DNA of 64,000 nt. It comes from Pipra filicauda. Its lineage: Eukaryota; Chordata; Aves; Passeriformes; Pipridae. The stretch lies in the NCBI RefSeq assembly GCF_003945595.2, contig NW_024104365.1, forward strand, positions 6,915,049 through 6,979,048. Direction: 5' to 3'. Position numbers and translations under genes: made by a program. The notes below the pieces were generated by a model. The model ran no database searches. It saw only the letters and a program-made list of their open reading frames with translations, and had not been told where the DNA came from. Shown in pieces: positions 12,201 through 25,400 of this stretch; positions within the stretch are counted from its first letter, which is position 1; every line of letters begins with the position of its first letter.

Positions 12201-15200
12201 TACTGTGCTGGGTGCCTGAATATGTTCACATAGAGATTCCAAGTTCCAGATCAAGGAAAAGACAAAAATGGTCAAGGAGTAGAACCTCCATTCTAAATTA
12301 TATTAAACTGTAACATTTTGAAATAAGAAAGGAAAAGTTTGGTGTTTTTGTTTTGCCTGACAAATTATTGGAATTAGGACCTTTGCAAGTGAAAAACCTT
12401 TATGCAAGTTGTCCTGTTCCACTTAAAGGCTGGCGAATTGACTGATGAAAATATATGGGGGAAAAGGGAAAGAGTCTTTCTAAAGGCTTCTGTGTTTTTT
12501 AAAGATCTCTTCTCATTTAGTCTTTCCTTCCCTTCCCTTTTTTCATTTTGTATGTGTCCTCTACTTGAAAACCTCAGATCAGAATATAAGCAATCATTTG
12601 ATTGAAACTTTATCTGCATTCTGTACATCAGATTATATATCCAAACAAAGCTGTTGACAGCATTTATTTTTAATCATGGATTTTGTCCTCTGTATTTTAT
12701 GTTCCTAGCCTAGAGTATACTAAAAACCTACAGTTAAGAAAAAAAACATGATCCAATTTTGTTTGAGGAAAGTTAGAAAAGCAATAATATTTATAAACAT
12801 CAAAAATCAATAGTTTTCCAGTTATTTTATCAGTCAATGTTATGTGATGATGATGTCCCTGATTTTTCATGGTGAGAATAATGGACTATAAATATAATAT
12901 TTTAGGATATCTGATAAATCTCCTTTGTTGCACAAAACTATTATATTAGACATAGAATCTTTATACAGCATCCTTTTGCTCAGGCAAGTGTCTTAAAATA
13001 CTAAAAGGATTCCCCAAGATAAAATATGAGATCCTAATTCACAAGAACATTTACCTGAGCTTTTCTGCTGACTCTAGTGTGTCCATGTCAGCGATGTTGG
13101 AGCTGAGCAGAGAATAAATCTTGTTCAGTATAAAAGTTTCTCCTCCTGCTCCTGTTTATCTATTTCAGTTTTCACACTTGTTTGCTTCTTCCTTAATTGT
13201 TCTAACGGAGATTTATGTGTGGGACTGTGACGTAAACCAGACAGCTGAAATGATTGGAGTAAAAGCCAGTAATGCAGTTCATTTTTCTAACCCTTCTTAC
13301 ATTTATGTAATGGTGCTAGCAATGAAGTCTTCCCTTGCAACAATAGTTTTGGTTCAATTCAGAAGGCTACATCCATCTCAAAGGAGCAACAGAGAGCTTC
13401 TTAAACTGTTTTCTCCCTGAATTAAATTTATCCTGGAACTACAACCTAAGTAACTGTTCACCTCTGACAATACTGTCCTGCAAAGAAAAGTAATCATGAA
13501 CTTGATTATCCAAAATTGCACCTGATGTAGTCATTTATCTTACAGAGTAGGTGTGAAAAAAGCTACACTTCTGGCCTGGCAGCATTTTATAATTCATTTT
13601 TCTCAGAGGTAAATGGCTATACTAGGTGTAGTTGTAATAGAGAATCAAGTGTATTGTGTTACTATATGCTATGCACGCCACAATACTCAGGTTGCATTGT
13701 GTTCCCTCTTCCTGAAAAGGAAAACATAATTTGAGGTTTACTGTACCAAATTATATCGCTTTGTGCCTCTGATTGCTACATGTAGAGAGCTATTATTTGT
13801 ATGGCACAACAAGCAATCAACAACTGAACAGCGTCATGTACTGACGACACTATTTATTTCTATGTTTATTACTACTAATACTGAATACATTCTAGTACCT
13901 GGAATGGGGGATGGGGGGAGGAATATAGCAGGAATACACTGCTTTTTCTGAAATAACCTCTAATTATACTTTTTTCTTCAGTTTAAAACATGAACTTCCA
14001 AACCTGGGCTCATCTACTCAGTTCCTACCATAATTAAATTAATTTTGATATAAAATAGTTAATTATACATTTCCAATTTCGGCTGAATATTAATTCAGTT
14101 ATGGTAGTTCAGCACTTAGGAATGGGCAGCTCTAGGACTAAAGAAGCCATTATGAAATATTACCTGTCATATGCAATTCTCTGAATGTTTACTGAGCAGT
14201 ACTTGACCTAAGGTACAGCTGAGTATGTAAGATGGATTTCCAGCTCTTTACAAGGTCTCCCTGTAGCATGAAAAATAAATGTTCGGGCTGATTCCCAGGA
14301 GAAGAAGGAAAAAAGCATTAGAAGACCATTATTTAGAGTTCTCTCTCTCTATTTTTTTGCCCCCTCCCTCATAGTCCTTCTGAATTTACAGATCCCATTT
14401 CATTACTGTGATTTCAAAAAGCCTTCTTTGAAAAGCTTTTGCTTTTGAGCAACATTGTTGTAAAGTATGTGACATGACATGATATTCTAGTAAATGATAT
14501 ATTAATAGAGCAAATCTGAAACAATTCATATGTTGGTACAATTTGGTTTGACTGTGTTTACATTTGTATTTTCCAGATGAAGAATAGTTGAGTATTTTTG
14601 ATCTTCTGACAAATGATTTTCACTTTTTGCTGGTTTAGGGTCAGAAAATAATCTCATTACTAGCAATGGGTTGTCATTCTGCAACATCTGAACAGAAGTA
14701 AGTGAAAGAAACAGTTGGCTCCATCAAAATAAAAAGGAGGATAATTTCAATTTTAACTTCATATTTGAAGACTGGAATATGATTGTAGAAGGGTGTATTT
14801 TTTAGCTGCAATTATGTCCCACCTTTTAGGGAGGGCAAAGAAAACAAAGGTCATTAAATCACAGCTTTTCTCAATTATTTTCCTACTGTTTTATTCCAAA
14901 ACAGACTGAAGTTTTCACATGTTTATATCTTTTCTGAACCTAAATAATTTAGGTAGCCTCTAGCTGGTAATTTCATCATCTAGAAATTTTTTATTATCTT
15001 TAACTCCTTTCAAGAATAAATCCTAGTAACCCTGACTAATAATCTCTTAGCACTGTACTGGCCAGTGGCTATTCTGCTGTAATGTTACCATGGATCTTGC
15101 TGAGAGGGAAAAAAAAATACTTAGTGTTATGTTTTTATTTGTTTATTTCAGAGCATTTCTAATGGATAGTGATTGTAATATCTTTTCGGTTTCTTACACT

Positions 15201-16609
15201 TAAAAGAAGTTTTTGTCTTCTATCATTCTTATTTTGCTAAGGATAAGAGGGAAGAGAAAGCATTAATGAGAGCTGTAGCAGCAGTAGTCTAGGGGCTGGC
15301 ACATAATCTTTCTTTTTCTCTGAACTACTGTGAAACCCGTACATATTAGTGGGATGAAAGTAAGAAAATTATTCATGGTAATAATTAGAAAAACAGTTAT
15401 CCAAATATGTCTAATTTTTATTTTGTCTTGAAACAATAGATGTACACCTCAAAGGCCCCCAGGACAAAGTAATTTTTTTTTTTTTTTTTTTGTGAGAAAT
15501 TCATGATTGTCCCTGCAGGTTTTTGCTGGAAAGTAGAGATATTTAGATATTCATTGAAGATTTTTTTATTATTTATGAGACCTGGAAAAAATTAATTACT
15601 CTGAAATAAAAGTGAACTGATGTTTAATAAAATTTATGTGCTAACAGAATCTGAGTCACACCACTAATTGTCCTTCCATAATAGGCACAGTACTTAGGGC
15701 AAAGAGATAAATAGCATATGTCACTCTTCCTCTTTAGTTTTGTCCTTACCTGTTTATGTTTCTCTCCATGTCACTGCAGGAGTGTGGAAGTTCTATATAA
15801 GGTGTCTTTTTTTTTCCTTTCTCTTTTGCATTAATATGACAATACTTGTAGCATTCACTTGCGATTCTTTCTAATGATTATAACAGATTTCATCACAGCA
15901 TTGAATATTGATATCCACTGAAATGATTCTGGGAAGTGGACTGTGTCAAGTAATTTCACTCAAACCTACAAAGACTTACCTTAATTTCATTCATGTTTCT
16001 TCCTAATTTTATTCATGCCTCTTTGAAACTACTGGCAGTTTTAAAGATCATTGTATGTAAAAAATCTTAGGAGGAGTGGGAATTCAGGCTGAAAAGAATT
16101 TCTTGCAAAGTATAACCTTGAGGGATGCATAGCGGTAAAATTTCATGTCATCCCATACAGATTTGTCTCCTTAGAACAGAAAAAACACTGCAACCCAAGA
16201 TTAAATGAGCAGGTGGCAGAGAGTTTCTGATTTGATCATGCTGCTTTTTTAGACAGACTAATTGTTCTGATTTATGGTTATCACCTGTATTTCATGGGTG
16301 CTTGCTTCCAGCTCTAATTAATGGATAATTTTTAACTGCTGCAACTTTAATTGTTCCTTGGATTTCAAAGAGTAGAGGGACCATGGCTGTTAGCAAACAG
16401 AGGCTTTGCTTCCATGACCTTTTTTTGTGTCTTAGATATGGAAATTATAATTGATTGGAGTTGGTTTTGGTTTATTGGTTTGTTTTTTCAGATATGTAAT
16501 TTTATGGGATCTCTGAAATAAGAACATTATGCTATGTATGCAGTGATGGTTATGACTGAAAGTATACCAAATCTATCTTCAGTGTAAAAATATATTGTTT
16601 TAAAACTTT
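9241..16609. other. 7.4 kb AT-rich unique DNA, no gene seen
   Basis: No CR1, LTR or coding similarity is recognised. Low-complexity pieces include a T/G-rich stretch (10845-10935), T runs at 11908-11923 and 15472-15491, and short AT blocks. The best open frame (about 13121-13420, 99 codons) has no family signature and no convincing splice sites. It could hold conserved noncoding elements, but a single sequence cannot show that. Confidence 0.6.
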
Positions 16610-16614
16610 CTTAT
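16610..16614. repeat. 5-bp target-site duplication, left copy (CTTAT)
   Basis: CTTAT immediately precedes the TG terminus of the LTR and is repeated exactly at 17861-17865 after its CA terminus. Confidence 0.85.
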
Positions 16615-17860
16615 TGTCATGGTTTGAGATCTCCAAAAATCTAATTCCTTAGTCTAAGCCCCCTCTCACATCTCAACCTAATGTGGGATGATTTTTTCCA
16701 GACAAAACACGAGACTCAAAATGGGGGAAAGGGAATATATTACAGTGTCTATACAAATAAATATTATAATACATTATACACATGATCTCAACTATCTCTA
16801 CCATGACATAAGTATTTACAATGGATCAGATCTCTTCTCTCCTCCAAATAAAAGTCCAGGAGGGAAGAACGACAGATCCCTTCTAGTCTCTACTCTGAGC
16901 AGCAGTATCTTCTAAGGCAGCAGTCATCTGTCTTCTTCACCTGCAGCAGCTGATAGCTGGATCTCTACCAGCACTCACGAGGGAGGCCTCCAAGTCCCTC
17001 TCGGCCCCTCGACGCAGGCAAAGGGGTCTTCCGTGGGCTACGTTCACCCCAGACAAAGGTCGTTCCACCACGGTCATACCACGAGCACAGGGGGTCTTCG
17101 TGACGGTCTGGTATCTTCAGGGGACTCAAGCCCCTTGCAGAGCTTCTGTGCCCTGCCTCAAGATGGCTGTGAGCTTCTTTGTAGCTTGCAGCAAGGGAGG
17201 GCTCCAGGGTCAACCTCCACATACTGTCCTGGCTGAGCTCTCAGGACAACCGAGCTTCTTAGCTCCTTTACTCCATTTAGGACTTCTGATCAGTAAGAGT
17301 CCACCCCCTTCCATTCTGGAGGGATCTCAAAGAAAGTTTAGGGGAGTTTAGCAGTTTTTACCCCCAAACTTCCTCTCTGTAGAACTCAGTTCTCTCTTTC
17401 AACTGCTGCTAGCTCTTTTTCGGACAACACTGTGTCTCTCCTGCTTGGCTGTAATGCCTCTGCTGCTTCTTATCTTTTTGGCTCTCTGCCATCACTTCTG
17501 GACGCTGCTTCTGCCGCTGCTGTCTCTGCTCACTCACGGTGGAGAAAACTTTTTAGCTTTTGAGCTGCAGGCACCTAGCCCAGCTTTATGCTGTTCCAGG
17601 TCCCCGCAGGCCCCCGCTGGGGGCTGGGGGCCAAAGCCCCACCAGGGGGCTCCTGCCCTCTGCTCTTCGTGGCCTCAGAACATGGCTACCACTTCTTCTA
17701 CCACCAAACTACAACTCGTCTCTTCTGGTCTGGTTGTGGTATGTTTATATTTCACAGGAGCGCAGACTGGACAAAACTTCAAAACTTCCAGGGGTTACCA
17801 CCCCCTGGGGTTTTACCATTTTCTTAGCTTCAGGGGGAAAACCTGGTTCAAACCACTACA
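16615..17860 (-). mobile_element. Solo LTR of an endogenous retrovirus, 1246 bp
   Basis: The element starts TGTCATGGTTTGAG and ends GGTTCAAACCACTACA. The reverse complement of the right end, TGTAGTGGTTTGAACCAG, matches the left end, giving the expected short inverted termini. It is bounded by an identical 5-bp duplication. The interior is richer in G and C than its surroundings, including a G/C-rich block at 17575-17660. The minus orientation is inferred from the TGTAGTGGTTTG start, which is how I remember avian LTRs of this type beginning. There is no gag, pol or env sequence beside it, so it is a solo LTR left by recombination. Open frames inside it (up to 144 codons) are not genes. A 5-bp duplication fits ERV-L-type integration. 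Confidence 0.85.
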
Positions 17861-17865
17861 CTTAT
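17861..17865. repeat. 5-bp target-site duplication, right copy (CTTAT)
   Basis: This is the exact copy of 16610-16614. The two define the LTR insertion and show its ends are complete. Confidence 0.85.
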
Positions 17866-20800
17866 GTAAGATTATTTGACATTATTTAGGGCATAATAGA
17901 TCTTTTACATAATTTGCTCATTTACTCCTTGTCACTATAGAACACAACAACACAATTCTATAAATCCCTTGGTAACATTTTTTTTTTAAACTAATGAATT
18001 CTTTTCAAAGATACATGAAACCTTAGTCTGAAAATGTAAAGAGATGGAGAATACATCATCCCCTTTGCTGTGTCATTCAGTGATTTTGTGAACAATAGGG
18101 TACAGTTACGTTATTTTTGTAGAAGCTCTTCTAGTCATGCTATGAATAACGAAGAAAGAGTAGATAACAACAGAACATGGATTATAAAAGTCAATACTGT
18201 TATGAGTGTAATGGCAGTACAAACACAAATACAAAGTAAGAATTTCTTTTAAAAATAAAAAATTACAACAGGATTTTTTTGTACATAAAATATAATGTAA
18301 AGGGTAGAAGAGGTCAGAGATCATGCAGATGTGATAGAAGAAGTGCATGAACATTGAAGTGTTTTTTTTAATAAAGTCATCCAAACTTTGTACATACAAG
18401 AAAAAACAGAATGTAAAATTCAATTAAAACAGCATTCTTATAGAAGAGGTTTTCTTGAAACTGTTGCTAGAACTACAACTAGAAACGCTGGTAAGACTTC
18501 ACAATTTGTTTTTATTATTTTGAATGTACAGGGTGAGCTATTTGCAAAAAAACAAATTAAAACAAAACAAACAAATTAGCAAATGAAAACCCAAATACGA
18601 AAATATCTAACTGATTCTGAAAGGTGTTCTTTGGGGTATTTTTAATCTACGCTTTTTAAAAACATGCAATTCCCTCAAAACCATAAATTTCTGTAACCTC
18701 TCACCTTTGACCATTCACGAATCTATCCTGTTACAAGCTCTCCCACATCTTATCACATTTTTATGGCTTATGTTACCGATACCTTCTCTATATCTTTCAG
18801 GCTTTCCATAGCTGTCTTCAGGTCAATTCTTCAGATTTCCTATGCCTACTTGTATTGTACCACAATTCTTTTACAATTAGAAAAAAAAAAAAGACTTTTT
18901 TTATCTTTCACTAAAATGTTAAAGCATGTTATAGCCATGAATTCTCCTTTAGGCAGAATATTCTATCCAATAACAAAATTAATATCTATTTTTCAAAGAA
19001 GAGAGCAAAAAAGAGATTGAGAGATGTGGCTAATACACACAGGTATCAAATAGAACTTAATATTAACTCAAGTAGAGGATTAGCTGTAGAGGATTAGCTG
19101 TTTTGGTAAAACCATATTTTACAAATCTCATTTGTGGACTGTTTACTATGGTAGAGAATTTAGACGTTTCTATATTGTAATAATTGTGTAAACACTGAAT
19201 ATGAGTGCTCTTCAATTCTTATTCCAAAATATCTTTGTTTTCTTCCCATTAGAAAAAACCTGAAATTTTAACCTCTCACTAATGAAACAGAATCTCTCTT
19301 CCCCTTCCCTTTTACCTTCCCCTTCCCTTTTTCCTTCTAGAAAACCATGTTTCAGTTTTCAAGGATGGATGTTCTTAACTGTTGTAAAACTAATTCACCT
19401 ACCAGTTAAAATCCTGATCTAGTTTTCAGATAAAGTCCTTACCTTTATCCTATCCAGACCTTTACAGGGCTGTTATTTTTCCTCTGAGGCAAATGAAGTG
19501 CAACAAATGATCTTCAACTGCTCTTACAACCATGTATACGTGGCTGTGTTCTCAGTGGAAGAATAGTATTTAAAGAAGGCTGGGATACTAAAAACCACCT
19601 ATTTTTCTGAAAACATTAGTTTTAAACCTTCACAACCACATGCTGCCGTCTGTTTCTATAGTTAGGCAGGCTTACTGCCATTCATTGACAGGCAGTTTTT
19701 AGCACTTTACTTTGGCAGTAAATCCCCACATGCATATTTTGTGCTGTGGTCTTCAATCAGACAGCTGTGGCCTAGGTGTGAGCCTTCAGCACAAAACAGA
19801 GATGTACTGCAACATGCTTATTATATCCCCCTGGAATGGACGAAAGCAGTGGGAAAAGTGCAGTGACAAAATCATCATTACATTCCAACCTTCAAAAGGA
19901 AAATACTCTGCAGTCTGGCTAAAAGGGCTGTGGTTCTATATAGTGTTAGAGCTCACCTTATCATGTAGTTGATCTGCCTTGATTGAATAGGCAGAGCTTG
20001 TGTAAGAAAATCAGCAGCAGGCTGCAGTCATATTTTTCTATTGTTAAATAGACTTATTTTAGGGACTAGGGCTATAAAGTTGCAATGAAAACATGATAAT
20101 TATTTTTGAAGAATTACTTGGTGAAATACAGTTTTAAATAGTGTGCATTTTAGATCATATTAGATCAAAATAGATCATATTTCAACAATTTAAAGACCTG
20201 TAGATTTGCCTATAGAGTAAGTTAAGCACTTCAGAAAAAAAAAGTAATCTTTCAACAATTAAAAACCATAAATATTCTAGTTGTTCATTGGGACAACAGA
20301 GACAACTTTAGTCTGTCCAACCTTGTTTAAGTCAAGCTCCTGCTAACATGATTCGTGTGCTGCATTAGTGATCTTGGCCTTTACTGATGGGAAGGAGAGG
20401 AAAATAGGTTTACTGAGGTCTATTATGTTCCCATTAACCTGAAAAGCAGAGACACTTTCTGTCATTTCAAGTGTTTATAGTTTGGATTCAGCAGTATTAA
20501 AGTTGACCACCTCTGCCCTTACTAACATATGTCATTATAATCAAAGGAAATTACTAAAAACCTGGTGTACTCCATCTGTAACTTGCAGATCAGGCTTGGC
20601 TTGTATTCATGGGCAGCATGTCCTTATGGATACGAATATTAATATTAATGCTTTAAAATTATAATCTTTGTGCCCCTTTATCCCCTGTTTCCTTTTTGAA
20701 CTCCAACATTTGTTTGATATTTCATAATTGCATCCCTTCTGTCACTAAACAGACATGGACATGGCCCGCTGGTCAAGGCTACGTTCAAGTTCTCCACCCT

Positions 20801-21757
20801 ACAACTTTAGCATGAAAAAGAAGTTGTGACCTCAAATTAATTAGAGTGTACCTTAAAAAAGCAAATCAAAATGATGCATAAAGAGAGTCACTTGGGGGTC
20901 CTGAAAGATATTTTTACTTATCTGTATCTGTTGGGTTTCAGTAGTTATTTCTGCTACTTTTCATGTGTTTCAAGCATGTATGTGAATGTATAAGGTTGGC
21001 TAGCAAACACACCATGAAGAAAAAAGTCTTTGTGTTTGTGAATAAAGCTGTGTCTGAAACTTGGTTGTAGGAAATTACCTTGACTTTACTTTTAATAGTT
21101 TTCTTTCTTTCTTTCCCAGTTGTTTTGCTTTTTCATGCCCAGGTATTTTCTGTGTTGTCTGGTGGATAAGTTCCAGAAACAACACCTGCATGTCAATCAC
21201 ATGCAATTTCCAATGTGCTTAGACTACTGGTACTCTCTTTTTTGCTGGAAAAGATGCAGTTGTATGCCAAATTACACTGATCACGTCAATATGTTAAGAC
21301 CGGACCTCATGTTTACCCATGCTTTCCTTTTGGAAAGGAAAAATCCTAGAACCATCAGAATATTAAAAGGTATACTACACAGTATTTAAATAGTATATTA
21401 GAGAAATTAAAAAAAGAAGCAGCTAATCCATCAGTATGGTTTGTTTTCTTTTTGGACTATGAGTGCTCTATCCCTCAAATTCTGAACCCTCACAGCATTG
21501 CTGCATCAGTGAAGAAAATGCCTTTGAAAAAATTCACAATGTGGATTTTTCAGAGTTGCTGAAATTACAGTATTTTTAAAGCAGAACACATTTTTTTCTG
21601 CCTGCAACCTATATAAGATGATAGTAAGAACACTGAAAAAGGAATCAGATAGAATGATGTGTGAGTTTTAATTTGAACTCTTTATTGAAACTATGTACAT
21701 ATAACATTAATAACAAAGTTTATACAAATAAGGAGGCCAGAGGCCAGCCTTTGGGAT
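17866..21757. other. AT-rich unique DNA, no gene seen
   Basis: Nothing coding is recognised. It holds a 14-bp perfect tandem pair (GTAGAGGATTAGCT at 19072-19085 and 19086-19099), a CCTTCCCCTT-rich pyrimidine tract near 19300-19338, and repeated TAGATCATAT words near 20150-20185. Confidence 0.6.
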
Positions 21758-22412
21758 AAGAATGGAAAACAAGCTGTCCATGAGCCAGCAATATGCCTTT
21801 GCAGCCAAGGAAGCCAATGGGATGCTGGGTGCATTAGGAAGAGCATTGACAGCAGGTTGAGGGAGTTGGTCCCGCCCCTCTACTCAGCCCTGGTGAGGCC
21901 ACATCTGGAGTGCTGTGTCCTCAGGACAAGAGAGACATGGAATTCCTGGAGCAGGTCCCATGGAGGGGCAACAAGGATGAGTAAGGACTGGAGCATCTCT
22001 CTTAAAAGGAAGGGCTGAGAGAGCTGGGTCTGTTCAGCCTCGAGAAGAGATGATTGAGAAGGGATGACTGAGAAGGGACCTGATCATTGTCCAAGTTTAT
22101 GAAGGAAGGGTGTCAAGAGAATGGAGTCAGGCTCTTCTCAATGGTGCCAAGCAACAGGACACGAGACAAAAGGCAGAAACTAATGCACAGAAAGGTCTAC
22201 CTGAACATGAGGAAGAACTTCTTTACTGTGTGGATGACTGTGCAGTGCAACAGATTGCCCAGAGAGTTTGTGGAGTTTCCCTCAACCAGCGATATTCAAG
22301 AAACATCTGGATGTAATCCTATACAATGTGCTCTGGGATGACCCTACTTGGCAGGAAGGTTTGACCACCATTGTGGTCCCTTCCAACCTTACCTATTCTG
22401 TAATTCCCTGAT
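21758..22412 (+). mobile_element. CR1 LINE 3' end, 5'-truncated
   Basis: It starts in the RT C-terminal region (AACAAGCTGTCCATGAGCCA) and runs through the whole 3' untranslated region to the terminus: TGGTCCCTTCCAACC near 22372, then ATTCTGTAATTCCCTGATT. There is an internal deletion near 21918 (TGTGTCC joined to TCAGGACAAGAG) relative to the usual family sequence, and a short local duplication at about 22040-22080 (GATGATTGAGAAGGGATGACTGAGAAGGG). No catalytic domain remains. This is the typical form of a 5'-truncated avian CR1. Confidence 0.92.
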
Positions 22413-25400
22413 TTTGTGGTAAGGATGAATGTCTTATTATCTTCTTTTAAAAAGCAGAAATTAATAATAAACCTATTAGTTATATGCAGCTAAAGGTTTT
22501 AAAAATTATAGGAATAACAGACCACTAAAACCTTGTGTTTTGTTACATTATTTTTTTTCTCTGACTGGTGACAAAAACTCAGTTTCTGTGCCAGCAGTTG
22601 GCTTTAGATACGAGTTCTATTAAAATGCATTCTAGGTTCACATTACAGCAGTTCTTTGCTGTTATACAGGTGCTATTGATGAAGATCTTCTGCAAATTAC
22701 AAATTCAGCAGTTTAATGAGTCTGTCAAGCCTGTCAATTGTCAAGGAGAGAAAATGGGTAATCATCAGGAAGAAAGTTCAAGGTGACGTTTTCGCTAAGG
22801 TGCAGAATGCTAATAGCAAATAAGTGTGAATAAGAACAACCTCTACATGCAAAGTATAAATCTTGTTTCACTATCTCTGGGCCTTATAGTACAGCTAACA
22901 CCCTCCAGATGGCTTCCCTCTAGCAGCTAACTATTGTGCAGCAACTATTTCAGCAACTGAAAAAAACCAACCCTCTTGTGATCACCTTAGTTATTTACTG
23001 TTATGTTAACTGTTAAACTGGACATGTAGCTTCCTGTTATTAAGGTTATTTTCTTTAACCACAGGATAACAGAAATGATCAGTTTCTTTTCATTCAAAGG
23101 TGTCAGGGAAGGGAAAAGCAAACTCTCACTACCTTGTAAGATGATCTCTCATATAAAGGTATTAAAAACCTATCAAAAAGAGAATCTCTTTATTTCCTGG
23201 GTAGCCAAATTTTTGCTACTGGAGTTCTTGCCCTCTTGTAATTTCAACTAGTAGGCACTTTTCAGTTTATTTTTATTTTGATTGCAGTCTAGAGACATCT
23301 ACAAGTTTAAACATTGTGAAATAGAGTGAACAGAGAAAATAAAAAAAGAAAAAACCCTCCCTGTTTCAGTTTATCCATCATTGTATAATAATTTGAGCAG
23401 CTGAGTTGTTTACCTCTTCTACTTTGTAGCTATAAAAAATATGGTGCCATCATATGGTGCTATGTGGAAGCTCAGATAATCAATGAGAAAAACCATACAG
23501 CAGATTATTACTGACCTTATCAAAATATTGTTTAGAATTCATCTGACCATTTTTAATCTTTTCTCCACCTGAATTTTGATATAGAATAGATTTTTAACAC
23601 TTTTGACAGATTATTATATATTTGATAATTACTAATTGTTGTTGCTGGTAAATTGTAAAAGCTCTTCTTGCTTTCTGTGGACATGAGTCCCTTTTTATTT
23701 GGGTTCTACGTTCTACTGGATTAAAACTTCAGAGTCAAATAAGATGGCCCTAAAGTACTACTTTTGGTGAGGTTTAAGTAACTTGGGACAGGGGGTAGGT
23801 GGTTCTACCTGCCAGCTTGGTTATTGTTTATATAGTATTCAGTAACTTTTGACTGACATTGCAAGTTTCTTGAGTACAAATACATCTAATGAAGGGAAAC
23901 ACTGTCTATTAAAATTAACACTGAAATCAATGTATTTTATTAGATGCATGACAGTGAAAGTAATGACAATTCAGACTGCCTTGTTTATGCATGATTTACA
24001 CATTTTAATGACGCATGAAATGTGTTAGACCACTTAATCAACTTTTACTAGCCCTTGTATAATTATGCGATATTATCTGTGAAAAGAGCTTTCTTTTTTT
24101 TTCAAGCATTCTACTTATCATCAGTTGAAAATCAAAATCTTAACATTATTGTGTGTTTTATTGCAAAAGAGAATGTAAGTACCATTTTGAAGTTTGCAAA
24201 GCACTGGCTAGCTTGTGAAATCAAAGAAAATATAGAGTAGTAAAATAATCAGATCTGATTCTCTTTTGGTAAAAGATGACATGCTTCCCTTAGTCAAATG
24301 ATCTCTACACTTCTTAAATAGTTTTTCTCTTTTTACTCTCTTTATTCAGCATAGCAGCTAAACAGGAATTTTCACTTATTTTTTTCCCCATCTTCTCGTT
24401 CTCACTGCATGTGGTGGTTAAAAAAATACCATAGTAACAAAAGAAAATAATTCTAATGAATTTAAAAAATCAAGCCTTCTAATTGTATCAATTAGAACAT
24501 AAAAGTTAAAAATATTGTTACAACTGTAGAGGAAATAGTGGCTAATCTTACATTTCAGGTATTATTTTTGTATGGCGTGAAAAAGTTAACCCAGTGTCAT
24601 GGATATCTCCTTTTCTCTCTCAATAAAAGTATGCATGGCCTCAATTATTATGTTTTTAGCTTACTTTGCTTAAACATACCAACTTATATTAGTCATTGTC
24701 TTTGTCTACCTTCTGTGGAACTGCACAGTTCCAATACAGGTCAACAGCTTTTGCAGTTGCTCAGCATTAAAAATTATATGGTGTTAGGACTTTATGTACA
24801 CACAGATGCATAATACTTCCATATATATTTTTATATTTCTAAGTATGTACCTATGTTTATATGTACAGGTGACATATGACATTTGGTCAGCCTGCACAAT
24901 TCAGATTCATCTGATGATTGACTAGAAGCCAAGTTCAGATTTCAATACACCATTTTGAAATTACAAGCAGTTTTTGACTGAGGCTCGAAAAGGCAGCTGG
25001 GCTTTGAAGATTTCTAAATGTACAAGGAGAAATTATTCCTGCAAATATCCCCTACTTCCTCATGGTCAGGTCACACCATGATTTTTAAAAAAATTTTAAA
25101 TTATTATAATCATTATTCAATAAGAATTACATAATGTCACAATTTGTAACTCCCATAGCAATGAATACAATTTACTTACAGACTATGTTTTCCTGTAATG
25201 TATAAATGGCTTGACACAGGAATCAATTTTTCTTTCAGAACAGAAAAAGAGGTCTGGTCCTTCATCATAAAAGTTGGAAGCTTGGTCTTGTTTTGTAGAG
25301 AAAAAACAGTATTTCTGATTTGTAAGGGTATGTTCTTTCAACTTGAAGATTAGTAGTTTTATTATAACTCAACTCATAAGCTCCTACGCAGCAAATAGTC

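Noticed and set aside
13121..13420. 99-codon open frame in unique DNA
   Set aside because: No recognisable domain, no signal or membrane pattern of a known family, and no splice or promoter context. A frame of this length is expected by chance over 64 kb.
17445..17889. 144- and 109-codon overlapping open frames
   Set aside because: They are inside the GC-rich part of the 16.6-kb LTR. Overlapping frames in several phases reflect composition, not coding.
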